NCBI GenBank assembly: GCA_016712265.1
Contig: JADJRJ010000029.1
Coordinates: 62,001-126,000 of the forward strand
Length of the DNA: 64,000 nt
Direction: 5' to 3'
Source of the DNA: Gemmatimonadota bacterium
GTDB lineage: Bacteria; Gemmatimonadota; Gemmatimonadetes; Gemmatimonadales; Gemmatimonadaceae
Shown: piece after piece, positions 55,441 to 62,413 of the stretch
Numbering within the stretch: position 1 is the first letter of the stretch
Layout: every line of letters begins with the position of its first letter
Made by a program: the position numbers and the translations under genes
The notes under the pieces: generated by a model
The model's database searches: none
The model's input: only the letters and a program-made list of their open reading frames with translations
What the model was told of the DNA's origin: nothing

Positions 55441-55471
55441 ATTGACAAGCTTCAATACGCTGAGCGATACT
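55441..55471 (+). promoter_or_regulatory. Promoter and possible operator of the arsenic operon
   Basis: TTGACA (55442-55447) and GATACT (55466-55471) are spaced by 18 bases. ATTGA-N6-TCAAT (55441-55456) forms an inverted repeat over the -35 box, where an ArsR repressor could bind. The first gene starts at 55497. A TATCTT element just before the ATG is an alternative signal. Confidence 0.5.
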
Positions 55472-55496
55472 ACCCATCGAAGATCGTCGATATCTT

Positions 55497-55877
55497 ATGC
55501 CCAAGACCCTCGAAATGATCGACCGTCGTCCCGGCGAGCGCTGCTGTGATACCAGTGCGCGGCCGTCCACGACGTTTGCCGCGGCCGAACGCGATGCCGA
55601 GGGCTTTGACCTCCTCGCCCACCCGGTGCGGCTGCAACTGCTCGATCTCCTCGCGCGAAACGCCGGCCGGGTCTGTGTCTGTGACCTCGAGGCCGCGGTT
55701 CCCGTGAAGCAGCCGACGGTGTCGCACCACCTCCGCCTGCTGCGGGAGGCTGGCGTCGTTGAGTCGGACAAGGTCGGAGTCTGGGCCTACTACCACATCA
55801 ATCGGCCGCGATTGGCCGCGCTCCGGGAGCGACTGGCGCGACGGCTGGACCAGCTGACACAGGGGGTGAGTCGATGA
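55497..55877 (+). CDS. arsR: ArsR-family arsenic-responsive repressor
   Basis: 126 residues. The winged-helix core has PTVSHHLRLLREAGVV as recognition helix, and CVCDL (Cys60, Cys62) is the As(III) sensing motif of classical ArsR. A further Cys pair at 16-17 could be a third ligand. It would release the operator on As(III) binding. The stop overlaps the arsN2 start (ATGA). Confidence 0.92.
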   Translation: MPKTLEMIDRRPGERCCDTSARPSTTFAAAERDAEGFDLLAHPVRLQLLDLLARNAGRVCVCDLEAAVPVKQPTVSHHLRLLREAGVVESDKVGVWAYYHINRPRLAALRERLARRLDQLTQGVSR

Positions 55878-56326
55878 CGCAGACGAGTGCCCTCACCATT
55901 CGCCCGGCAATCGCGGAGGACCGCGCGCACGTCGTTCGGCTGCTCCGCGGCGCCGGCCTCCCCGAAGACGGACTCGACGAGCAGTTCGGGCCCGCCTATG
56001 CCGTCGCCGTCGCGAACGGTGCCATCGTGGGCGCCGAGGGAATGGAGCGATACGACACCGCCGGGCTCCTGCGCTCCGCAGTTGTTGCTCCTGACTGGCG
56101 AGGGAAGGGGATCGGCGAGGCCCTGACGCGCGATCGCCTCGCGTGGGCCGCGTCGAACGGGATCCGCGAGGTGTGGCTGCTGACGACGACCGCCGAGGCT
56201 TGGTTTCCGAGGTTTGGTTTTCAGCGGGCCGACCGTGCGGAGGCGCCAGCCTCCGTCCAGGCCTCGCGAGAGTTTGCCGAAGCCTGTCCGGCATCGGCGA
56301 TTGCCATGCGCCGCGTCCAACCATGA
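55874..56326 (+). CDS. arsN2: ArsN2-type GNAT acetyltransferase
   Basis: 150 residues. Acetyl-CoA motif A is RSAVVAPDWRGKGIGEAL (R/Q-x-x-G-x-G/A), and WFPRFGFQRADR is near the end. Position between arsR and arsM and the small size fit ArsN, whose members act on arsenic-related or phosphinothricin-like substrates. Exact substrate unknown. Confidence 0.85.
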   Translation: MTQTSALTIRPAIAEDRAHVVRLLRGAGLPEDGLDEQFGPAYAVAVANGAIVGAEGMERYDTAGLLRSAVVAPDWRGKGIGEALTRDRLAWAASNGIREVWLLTTTAEAWFPRFGFQRADRAEAPASVQASREFAEACPASAIAMRRVQP

Positions 56327-56391
56327 CATCGGCCATTCCACGGCGCCTGTGCGGCGTGGGCGGCTCCACACTGACCCTTGAGGAGATCGCA

Positions 56392-57336
56392 ATGAGTGAC
56401 GAGACGAGCTGCTGCGGCCCCACGTGCTGCAGCGATGATGCCGCCCCCGTGGCGACCGCGACGGTGTCGCTGGCCCGTGGGACCACAACGGAGCCGGGGG
56501 CGCAGGTCCGGGCTGTCGTGCGTGAGAAGTACGGGGAGGCCGCACGCCGGGCGGCCGAGGGGAAGGCGGCCACCTGTGGCTGCGGCACGTCCGGCTGTGG
56601 CAGCGAGGCCGCCGAAGTCTGGGACCCCATCACCACCAACCTCTACGATGCAGGGGAGGTCGCTGGCGTCCCGGCCGAGGCGCTCCTGGCATCGTTAGGT
56701 TGCGGCAACCCGACGGCTCTGGCCAACCTCAACGCGGGCGAACGGGTGCTGGATCTCGGGTCGGGAGGCGGGATCGACGTGCTGCTCTCGGCGCGACGCG
56801 TCGGGCCGACCGGCAAGGCCTACGGCCTCGACATGACCGATGAGATGCTGGCACTCGCCCAGGAAAACAAGGCGCGCAGCGGGCTCACGAACGTCGAGTT
56901 CCTTCGCGGCGAGATCGAGCACATCCCCCTGCCGGCGGCCAGCGTCGACGTGATCATCAGCAACTGCGTGATCAACCTGTCCGCCGACAAGCGGCAGGTC
57001 CTCCGTGAGGCGTACCGCGTGCTCGCTCCAGGTGGCCGCTTCGCCGTCTCTGACGTCGTGCTGCGCGGCGAGCTGCCGGACGATGTCCGGCGCAGCGTGG
57101 CCCTCTTCACCGGGTGCGTCAGCGGCGCCCTCACCGAGACGGAGTTCCTCGACTACTTGCGGGACGCCGGCTTTGAGTCTCCATCGATCGAGCCGACACG
57201 CGTCTATTCGCGCGAGGACGCGCAAGCGCTGCTCGACAGCGCGGGGCTTTCGGATCCGGCCCTCCTCGATGCGGTGGACGGCCGTGTGATGAGCGCCTTC
57301 ATTCGGGCGCGCAAGCCGGGTCTCGCCACGCCATAG
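56392..57336 (+). CDS. arsM: Arsenite S-adenosylmethionine methyltransferase
   Basis: 314 residues from the ATG at 56392, preceded by GAGGAG 6 bases away. An upstream ATG at 56323 overlaps the arsN2 stop but has no ribosome site. It methylates As(III) to volatile or less toxic forms. SAM motif LDLGSGGGIDV is at 120-130; the As-binding Cys are Cys104 (LGCGNP), Cys192 (SNCVIN) and Cys242 (FTGCVSG). Two extra Cys clusters lie at the N terminus (CCGPTCC and CGCGTSGCG). Confidence 0.94.
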   Translation: MSDETSCCGPTCCSDDAAPVATATVSLARGTTTEPGAQVRAVVREKYGEAARRAAEGKAATCGCGTSGCGSEAAEVWDPITTNLYDAGEVAGVPAEALLASLGCGNPTALANLNAGERVLDLGSGGGIDVLLSARRVGPTGKAYGLDMTDEMLALAQENKARSGLTNVEFLRGEIEHIPLPAASVDVIISNCVINLSADKRQVLREAYRVLAPGGRFAVSDVVLRGELPDDVRRSVALFTGCVSGALTETEFLDYLRDAGFESPSIEPTRVYSREDAQALLDSAGLSDPALLDAVDGRVMSAFIRARKPGLATP

Positions 57337-57357
57337 TCCCGGGTAGATTCCCGCGAC

Positions 57358-57810
57358 ATGCGAGTCCTTCTGCAACGAGTGTCGCGCGGCGCGGTCCGCA
57401 TCCGGGAGCCCGACGGGGCCAGCCGCACGGCGGGCGCCGTCGGCCGCGGCTTTGTGCTCCTGGTGGGGTTCACCCATTCGGACACTGAGGCACAGGTTCG
57501 CTGGATGGCCGAGAAGGTCGTGGGGCTCCGGGTGTTCGAGGATGCGGATGGGAAAATGAACCTCGCCCTCGCGGACGTGGGCGGCGCGCTGCTCGTGGTC
57601 TCCCAGTTCACGCTTTATGGTGACAGCGCGAAAGGGCGTCGGCCCTCATTCGTCGAGGCGGCTCGGCCGGAAGTCGCCGTGCCCCTGTACGAGCTGTTCG
57701 TCGGCGCGCTCCGCGGCCACGGGGTGGAGGTTGCCACCGGCGAGTTCGGGGCGAGCATGGAGGTCGACTTGGTTAACGACGGGCCAGTGACGATGTGGCT
57801 CGAGCGATGA
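57358..57810 (+). CDS. dtd: D-aminoacyl-tRNA deacylase
   Basis: 150 residues. SQFTLYGD and the NDGPVTMWLE C-terminal motif (usually NxGPVT) identify DTD. It frees D-amino acids from mischarged tRNA. ATG at 57807 of maf overlaps its stop (ATGA). Confidence 0.95.
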   Translation: MRVLLQRVSRGAVRIREPDGASRTAGAVGRGFVLLVGFTHSDTEAQVRWMAEKVVGLRVFEDADGKMNLALADVGGALLVVSQFTLYGDSAKGRRPSFVEAARPEVAVPLYELFVGALRGHGVEVATGEFGASMEVDLVNDGPVTMWLER

Positions 57811-58454
57811 ATGGCGCCCGGGTGGTCCTGGCCTCGCAGTCGCCGCGGCGACGGCAACTGCTGTCGCTCATCGGGATTCCGCACGAGGTGCGTCCGGCCG
57901 ACATCGATGAGACCTTCGGGTCGGATGAGCAGCCCGTTCCTCACTGCGAGCGATTGGCCCGCGAAAAGGCGCTGACCATCGCGCGACAGGACCCTGAGGC
58001 GATCGTCATCGCGGCGGACACGATCGTGGTCCTGGACGGGGAAGTGCTCGGGAAACCCGCTGACGAGGCCGAGGCGCGCGAGATCCTCGCGCGGTTGTCG
58101 GGGCGGACGCATACGGTCCACACCGCGCTGGCGGTGGCTCGTGGACCAGTGATCCGCGCGGCGGTGGAGTCGGTGCAGGTCACCTTTCGCGAGTTGTCCC
58201 CCGAGAACATCGCCCGCTACGTCGCGACCGGGGAGCCGATGGACAAGGCTGGCGCCTACGGCATTCAGGGCTTTGGCGCCACGATCGTCCGTCGCATCGA
58301 CGGGGACTACTTCGCCGTCATGGGGCTGGCGCTCGGTCGCCTCGTGGAGCTGCTGGGCGAGGTTGGCGTGACGTACCAGGTCGGCGTGGGGCTGCATGTT
58401 CCGCCGACCGTGCATGCGCCAGAAACGACGCGGGCGCCGTCAGGAAGCCAGTAA
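57807..58454 (+). CDS. maf: Maf-family nucleoside triphosphate pyrophosphatase
   Basis: 215 residues from the ATG at 57807. ASQSPRRRQLLS, AADTIVVLDG and GAYGIQGFG are typical. Maf proteins hydrolyse dTTP/UTP or modified nucleotides. The tail of about 25 residues is extra. Confidence 0.93.
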   Translation: MNGARVVLASQSPRRRQLLSLIGIPHEVRPADIDETFGSDEQPVPHCERLAREKALTIARQDPEAIVIAADTIVVLDGEVLGKPADEAEAREILARLSGRTHTVHTALAVARGPVIRAAVESVQVTFRELSPENIARYVATGEPMDKAGAYGIQGFGATIVRRIDGDYFAVMGLALGRLVELLGEVGVTYQVGVGLHVPPTVHAPETTRAPSGSQ

Positions 58455-58472
58455 CGACCCCGACGGCGCCCG
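58431..58472. terminator. Bidirectional hairpin between maf and Spy-like gene
   Basis: CGGGCGCCGTC pairs with GACGGCGCCCG (11 bp) around a 20-base loop containing the maf stop. It lies between convergent genes and probably ends both. Confidence 0.55.
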
Positions 58473-58490
58473 CTGCCCGCAGTTGTGGTG

Positions 58491-58862
58491 TTACGCGCCC
58501 GGGCGTCGACCAGGCATGTTCGCGATGTTCTTCTCAAAGGTCGCCTTCTGCTCATCGGTCAGGACCGCCTTGATGTCCGCCTGCTGCTTCTGCATGAGAT
58601 CCTGGCGCTTCTGACGGTCTTCCGGGGATGGCGGTGAGCCCGGCGTCATTTGTGGCATCTCCTTCTGGTACTTGGCGGTGATCGAGTCGACCTTCGCCTT
58701 CTGCGCGTCGGACAAGGTGATGCCCTGCATCATCATCTCCATCATCCGGGCCCCACCCATTCCGCGCCCACCGCCACCACCACCGCCCTGCGCCTGCACG
58801 TCCGAGCCGGCCACCGACAGGGCCAGCACGGCACCAGCTACTGCAACGAGGACCTTCTTCAC
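58491..58862 (-). CDS. Small periplasmic Spy/CpxP-like protein
   Basis: 123 residues from GTG 58862, which has GGAGG 5 bases upstream. Signal peptide ends at DVQAQ; a Gly/Met-rich spacer follows. Residues 55-115 are helical with two LTxxQ-like repeats (ITLSDAQ and LTDEQ), the mark of Spy/CpxP-type chaperone or metal-sensor proteins. The longer frame to 58949 has no ribosome site. Confidence 0.8.
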   Translation of the reverse strand: MKKVLVAVAGAVLALSVAGSDVQAQGGGGGGGRGMGGARMMEMMMQGITLSDAQKAKVDSITAKYQKEMPQMTPGSPPSPEDRQKRQDLMQKQQADIKAVLTDEQKATFEKNIANMPGRRPGA

Positions 58863-58963
58863 GTTACCTCCACGTAAGGGGAACAACGGGTAGACTGCGC
58901 GAACGTGCTCGGTGTTAACGACGCGGCGGCCGAACGAAACGTTGGCCACAAGGGTGTTACCCC

Positions 58964-60001
58964 TCAGCGCGGATAATGCTCGCGCCAGTGCTGCACGCGC
59001 GCCAGCACGTGATCCACCGTGATCCGCAGCATGCGTCCCGGGCGATTCTCCATGCTGATCGGGTAGTCTTCGCCCGGGTCACCGTATGCATCCACAATGA
59101 GATCATGGAACCGGCGGTATGGGCCTGTTCGCTTTGGGTTTGTGTATCCGATCAGCGAGACCACTGGCCGGTCGAGGGCAACCGCCATGTGCAACGGGCC
59201 CGTGTCTGGCGCGATGACCAGCTGGGCGCCGTCAAGAATCGCGACAAGCCGGCGTAGTCCACTGCCGAGGGCGCTCACCGGCGGATGCGACGCGGCGCCC
59301 ACGATGGCGGCCTCGGCCGCCAGCTCACGAGGTGACCGCCCACCCACAAGAACCGGCTGCAGTCCAAAGTCGGTCCAGAGGGCGTCGCACACGCGTGCCC
59401 AGCGATCTGGCAGCCAATCCTTCTCCGGCTTGCTGGTGGCGATCACCAGTGCGGCGTATGGCCTGCCGACTGACGCCACAAACTCCTGCTGCCACGGTCG
59501 CTCCTGGGGCCACGGGCCGAGGTTCCACGTGGGCGGTTCGGTCGGGATGCCTAACGCGTGCAGGAACTCGAAGTACTGGTCCTGCACGTGCTGGCCGACG
59601 GGGTGCGCGGGGATGCGATGGGTAGTGAAGAGCCAGTTCGCGTCGCGCGCGCGCGCGCGGTCAAAGCCGAGTTTCACCGGCGCGCGCGTGAAGGAGGTGA
59701 CAATCCCTGCCTTGAAGTAGACCTGGAGGCCAAGGACAAGGTCCATCACTGGGCGCGCGTGCAGTGCCCGACGGACGTCGCGAAAGGCCCGCCACCCGCG
59801 CGCGCGGTCAAACTCGATGATGTCGTCGACGAGTGGGTGGCCGCGCACGAGGGTGGCGGGGCCGGGTTGAAGAACCCAGGACACGCGCGCATCCGGCCGT
59901 TGTCGCTTGAGGGCATGCAGCACGGGGAGGACATGCACCGCGTCGCCCACCGCGCTCATCATGACGATCCCGACATGGTCGAGGCCGGCCTGGATCGTCA
60001 T
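58964..60001 (-). CDS. Glycosyltransferase family 9 (LPS heptosyltransferase-like)
   Basis: 345 residues from the ATG at 60001. MSAVGDAVHVLPVLHALK is the N-terminal GT9 signature, and IAPDTGPLHMAVAL the C-terminal one. GT9 enzymes add heptose in LPS core synthesis. ATG overlaps the Kdo-kinase-like stop (ATGA). Confidence 0.92.
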   Translation of the reverse strand: MTIQAGLDHVGIVMMSAVGDAVHVLPVLHALKRQRPDARVSWVLQPGPATLVRGHPLVDDIIEFDRARGWRAFRDVRRALHARPVMDLVLGLQVYFKAGIVTSFTRAPVKLGFDRARARDANWLFTTHRIPAHPVGQHVQDQYFEFLHALGIPTEPPTWNLGPWPQERPWQQEFVASVGRPYAALVIATSKPEKDWLPDRWARVCDALWTDFGLQPVLVGGRSPRELAAEAAIVGAASHPPVSALGSGLRRLVAILDGAQLVIAPDTGPLHMAVALDRPVVSLIGYTNPKRTGPYRRFHDLIVDAYGDPGEDYPISMENRPGRMLRITVDHVLARVQHWREHYPR

Positions 60002-60798
60002 GCGAGGAGGTCGACCGGGTGAGCTTCGCGCGCGGCGCGGCGCGACTCCTCGTCGGCAAGGACATGCGCGCGGAGCGCGTCCCAGTCGTCCGCACTGAAG
60101 GTGAGTGCGCCGGCAGCCCGGGATTTCTCGATGGAACGCAGGAGTCGGGCGAGGTTGGCGTCGCGCACGTGGGGATCGCCGCCGGGGGTGAACCGCACGC
60201 GGTCCACGTCGAGGACGACGGCGAGACGCGACCCGTCCGCTCGCTGGGTGATGAGGATGTTCTTCGCGTTGAGGTCCTGATGCCACGCCCCGGCGTCGGT
60301 CAAGGCCCCGATAAGAGTCGCCACCGTCGCCGTGAGGGCGCGGCGGCTCGGCGGATCCGTGTCGGACAACGTCGTCGCCAGGTCGCGGCCCTCAACTTCG
60401 ACCGTGATCACATCGGCGCGACGAAACACGCCGGCGGCACGGTACGTGGCGAATCCCAGGACCGGCGGTGTTGGCACGCCCACCTGCGTCAGGATCGCCG
60501 AAATGAGCAGTTCGGCCGGCGCCGGCGTGGGAGGCAGGTAGAGGTCGCGCAAGATCGGGGCGAGCAATCCCCCGCGCCGCGCATGACGGACCACGACGCG
60601 TGGCCCGCTCGGCAGGGGCGCGGAGTACACCGGGCCCCGCCCGCGATACTCCCACCGTTCGCGGTGGTCCCGTGCCCAGTCGTAGACGCTGCTGTGCGCG
60701 AGGATGTCGCGGAGCGCCGGCGCCACGCTGTCATGGGCAACAGCCAACGGCGAAATGCCGGTGAGGCGTTGGTAGCCCCGGGGCAGGCGCAGGATCAT
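59998..60798 (-). CDS. Kdo-kinase/WaaP-like lipopolysaccharide kinase
   Basis: 266 residues. The kinase core is in AWHQDLNAKNILI (catalytic Asp and Asn) and VVLDVDRVRF (Mg Asp in place of DFG). This is the KdkA/WaaP group that phosphorylates Kdo or heptose in LPS. It is coupled on both sides by 4-base overlaps. Confidence 0.87.
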   Translation of the reverse strand: MILRLPRGYQRLTGISPLAVAHDSVAPALRDILAHSSVYDWARDHRERWEYRGRGPVYSAPLPSGPRVVVRHARRGGLLAPILRDLYLPPTPAPAELLISAILTQVGVPTPPVLGFATYRAAGVFRRADVITVEVEGRDLATTLSDTDPPSRRALTATVATLIGALTDAGAWHQDLNAKNILITQRADGSRLAVVLDVDRVRFTPGGDPHVRDANLARLLRSIEKSRAAGALTFSADDWDALRAHVLADEESRRAAREAHPVDLLA

Positions 60799-62384
60799 CG
60801 GTGGGGCACCGCCCGAAACACCGTGATGGGCTCCGGCTTGCCGCGGAGCAACAGGGGCTCGCGGGTGCTCACGTCGTGGGGACGCGTGAACGCATCGCGC
60901 AGCGCGTCGGAGAGCAGCACTTCGCCCCCCTCAGCCCAGTCGCAAAGTCGGCTCGCCGTGTTGACGCTATCCCCGATCACCGTGTATTCGAGGCGGCGTT
61001 CGGAGCCCGTATACCCGGCGAACGCTTCGCCGTAGTTGATCCCGATCCCCACCTGGATGGCCGGTCGTCCCGCGCCGGCCCGCACGGCATTGAGCCGGTG
61101 CACGGCGCGCAGCATATCGAGCGCGGCCTCCAACGCACGGTCGGCGTCGTCGTCAGAGTGAATCGGCGCGCCCCATTGGGCCATGACCCGATCCCCGATG
61201 AACTTGTCCAGGGTGCCACCGTGGGCGAATACGACCTCCACCATTTCGGTGAAGAAGTCGGTGAGCAATGCGGCCGTCGCGTCGGGCGCGAGCGATGCGG
61301 CAATCTCGGTGAAGCCGCGGATGTCCGCGAACAGGACCGCCACGGGGCGCCGCTCACCGCCCAGGCCGAGCGCCTCCGGGGCCGCTGCGATACGCTCCGC
61401 CATATGGGGCGTGAAGAACCGTTCGAAGTTCTCGCGGACGCGCGCCTGTTGCCGGATGTGTTCGCTGTTCCGGATGTTGTCCAGCGCGACCGCGCCAATC
61501 CCGGCATACGCGACGAGAAAGTCGAGGTCCTCGTCCGAGACGCGAATCCCCGGGCGTGCCCCATCGACGTACAGCACGCCGAGGACGCGTCCTTCCGATG
61601 CCACCAACGGCGCGCAGCCTGCGCTCCGGATGTTGGCGCCCGGGGCGCTGCCCTCGGCATCGGAGACGATCGCGACCTGCTGCTCAACCACGGTCTTCAC
61701 CATGGCGGGGCTGATGGTGCGGGGTGCGTCGGCCCCGTCGCGCGTGCGGGCGAGGCGCGGAACGAGCGTGCCGCCGCCGTCGTACAACCAGACGGCGACA
61801 TAGTCGACGTCCAGCAACCGAAAGGTGAAATGCAGCATCCGCTCCAGCAGCTGCTCCACCGAGGCCGTCCGGGTGAGGGCCTTGGAGATCTCGACCAGGA
61901 GCAGGAGCTTCTGTCGGTCGCGCTGATAGACCGCGGACGCAGGGCTGCCGTCGTCGACCGCGGGTTGCGCCCCGGTGGCCATGAGGGCCTGCTCGAGCGC
62001 CTGGTCGGCATCCGGCACCGGCACCTGTCGAATGATCGTCGTGCCGGCACGGGCGGCGCGACGACGCATCTCCGCCGTGGTGTCGTCGATGAGCAGGTCG
62101 GCACTCTTGCGCAGCTCGAACGACACCTTTCCAAAGGTGATCCGGTCACCCGCCGTAAGCGTCACCGCCTCGATCCGGGCCCCGCTGTGGAAGGTCCCGT
62201 TGGACGACCCCAGGTCGCGGACCGCAATCCCGGTGGACTCCACCACGAGCTCCGCGTGACGCCGCGAGACCGTGGGGTCGAGCACGGGCAGGTCACAGCT
62301 GAGCGCGCGGCCCAGGACGAGCGTCAGCCCCGGGCGGAGCTCGAACGTGAGCGTGCCATCGGTGCTGGCCAGTCGAAGCGTCAT
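60795..62384 (-). CDS. FHA-GAF-class III adenylate/guanylate cyclase
   Basis: 529 residues. FHA domain at about 20-90 (VSRRHAELVV, SSNGTFHSG), GAF domain at about 160-305, cyclase domain at about 345-510. The two metal Asp are Asp354 (FADIRGFTE) and Asp398 (KFIGDRVMAQWG), and the transition-state Asn/Arg lie in VNTASRL. Lys394 suggests ATP as substrate. FHA binds phosphothreonine, so it could respond to Ser/Thr kinases. It is coupled to the LPS kinase (ATGA). Confidence 0.92.
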   Translation of the reverse strand: MTLRLASTDGTLTFELRPGLTLVLGRALSCDLPVLDPTVSRRHAELVVESTGIAVRDLGSSNGTFHSGARIEAVTLTAGDRITFGKVSFELRKSADLLIDDTTAEMRRRAARAGTTIIRQVPVPDADQALEQALMATGAQPAVDDGSPASAVYQRDRQKLLLLVEISKALTRTASVEQLLERMLHFTFRLLDVDYVAVWLYDGGGTLVPRLARTRDGADAPRTISPAMVKTVVEQQVAIVSDAEGSAPGANIRSAGCAPLVASEGRVLGVLYVDGARPGIRVSDEDLDFLVAYAGIGAVALDNIRNSEHIRQQARVRENFERFFTPHMAERIAAAPEALGLGGERRPVAVLFADIRGFTEIAASLAPDATAALLTDFFTEMVEVVFAHGGTLDKFIGDRVMAQWGAPIHSDDDADRALEAALDMLRAVHRLNAVRAGAGRPAIQVGIGINYGEAFAGYTGSERRLEYTVIGDSVNTASRLCDWAEGGEVLLSDALRDAFTRPHDVSTREPLLLRGKPEPITVFRAVPHR

Positions 62385-62399
62385 GATTGGGGAATATGT

Positions 62400-62407
62400 T
62401 AGCTTTG
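62400..62407 (+). promoter_or_regulatory. TAnnTTTG element in a 29-base divergent gap
   Basis: TAGCTTTG is an exact match to the Bacteroidota -7 consensus and ends 6 bases before the ATG at 62414. Transcription from here would give a nearly leaderless message. Confidence 0.4.
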
Positions 62408-62413
62408 CCCGCC

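Noticed and set aside
56323..56391. Longer arsM start at the ATGA overlap with arsN2
   Set aside because: No ribosome site precedes it, while GAGGAG precedes the ATG at 56392 and the family N terminus begins there.
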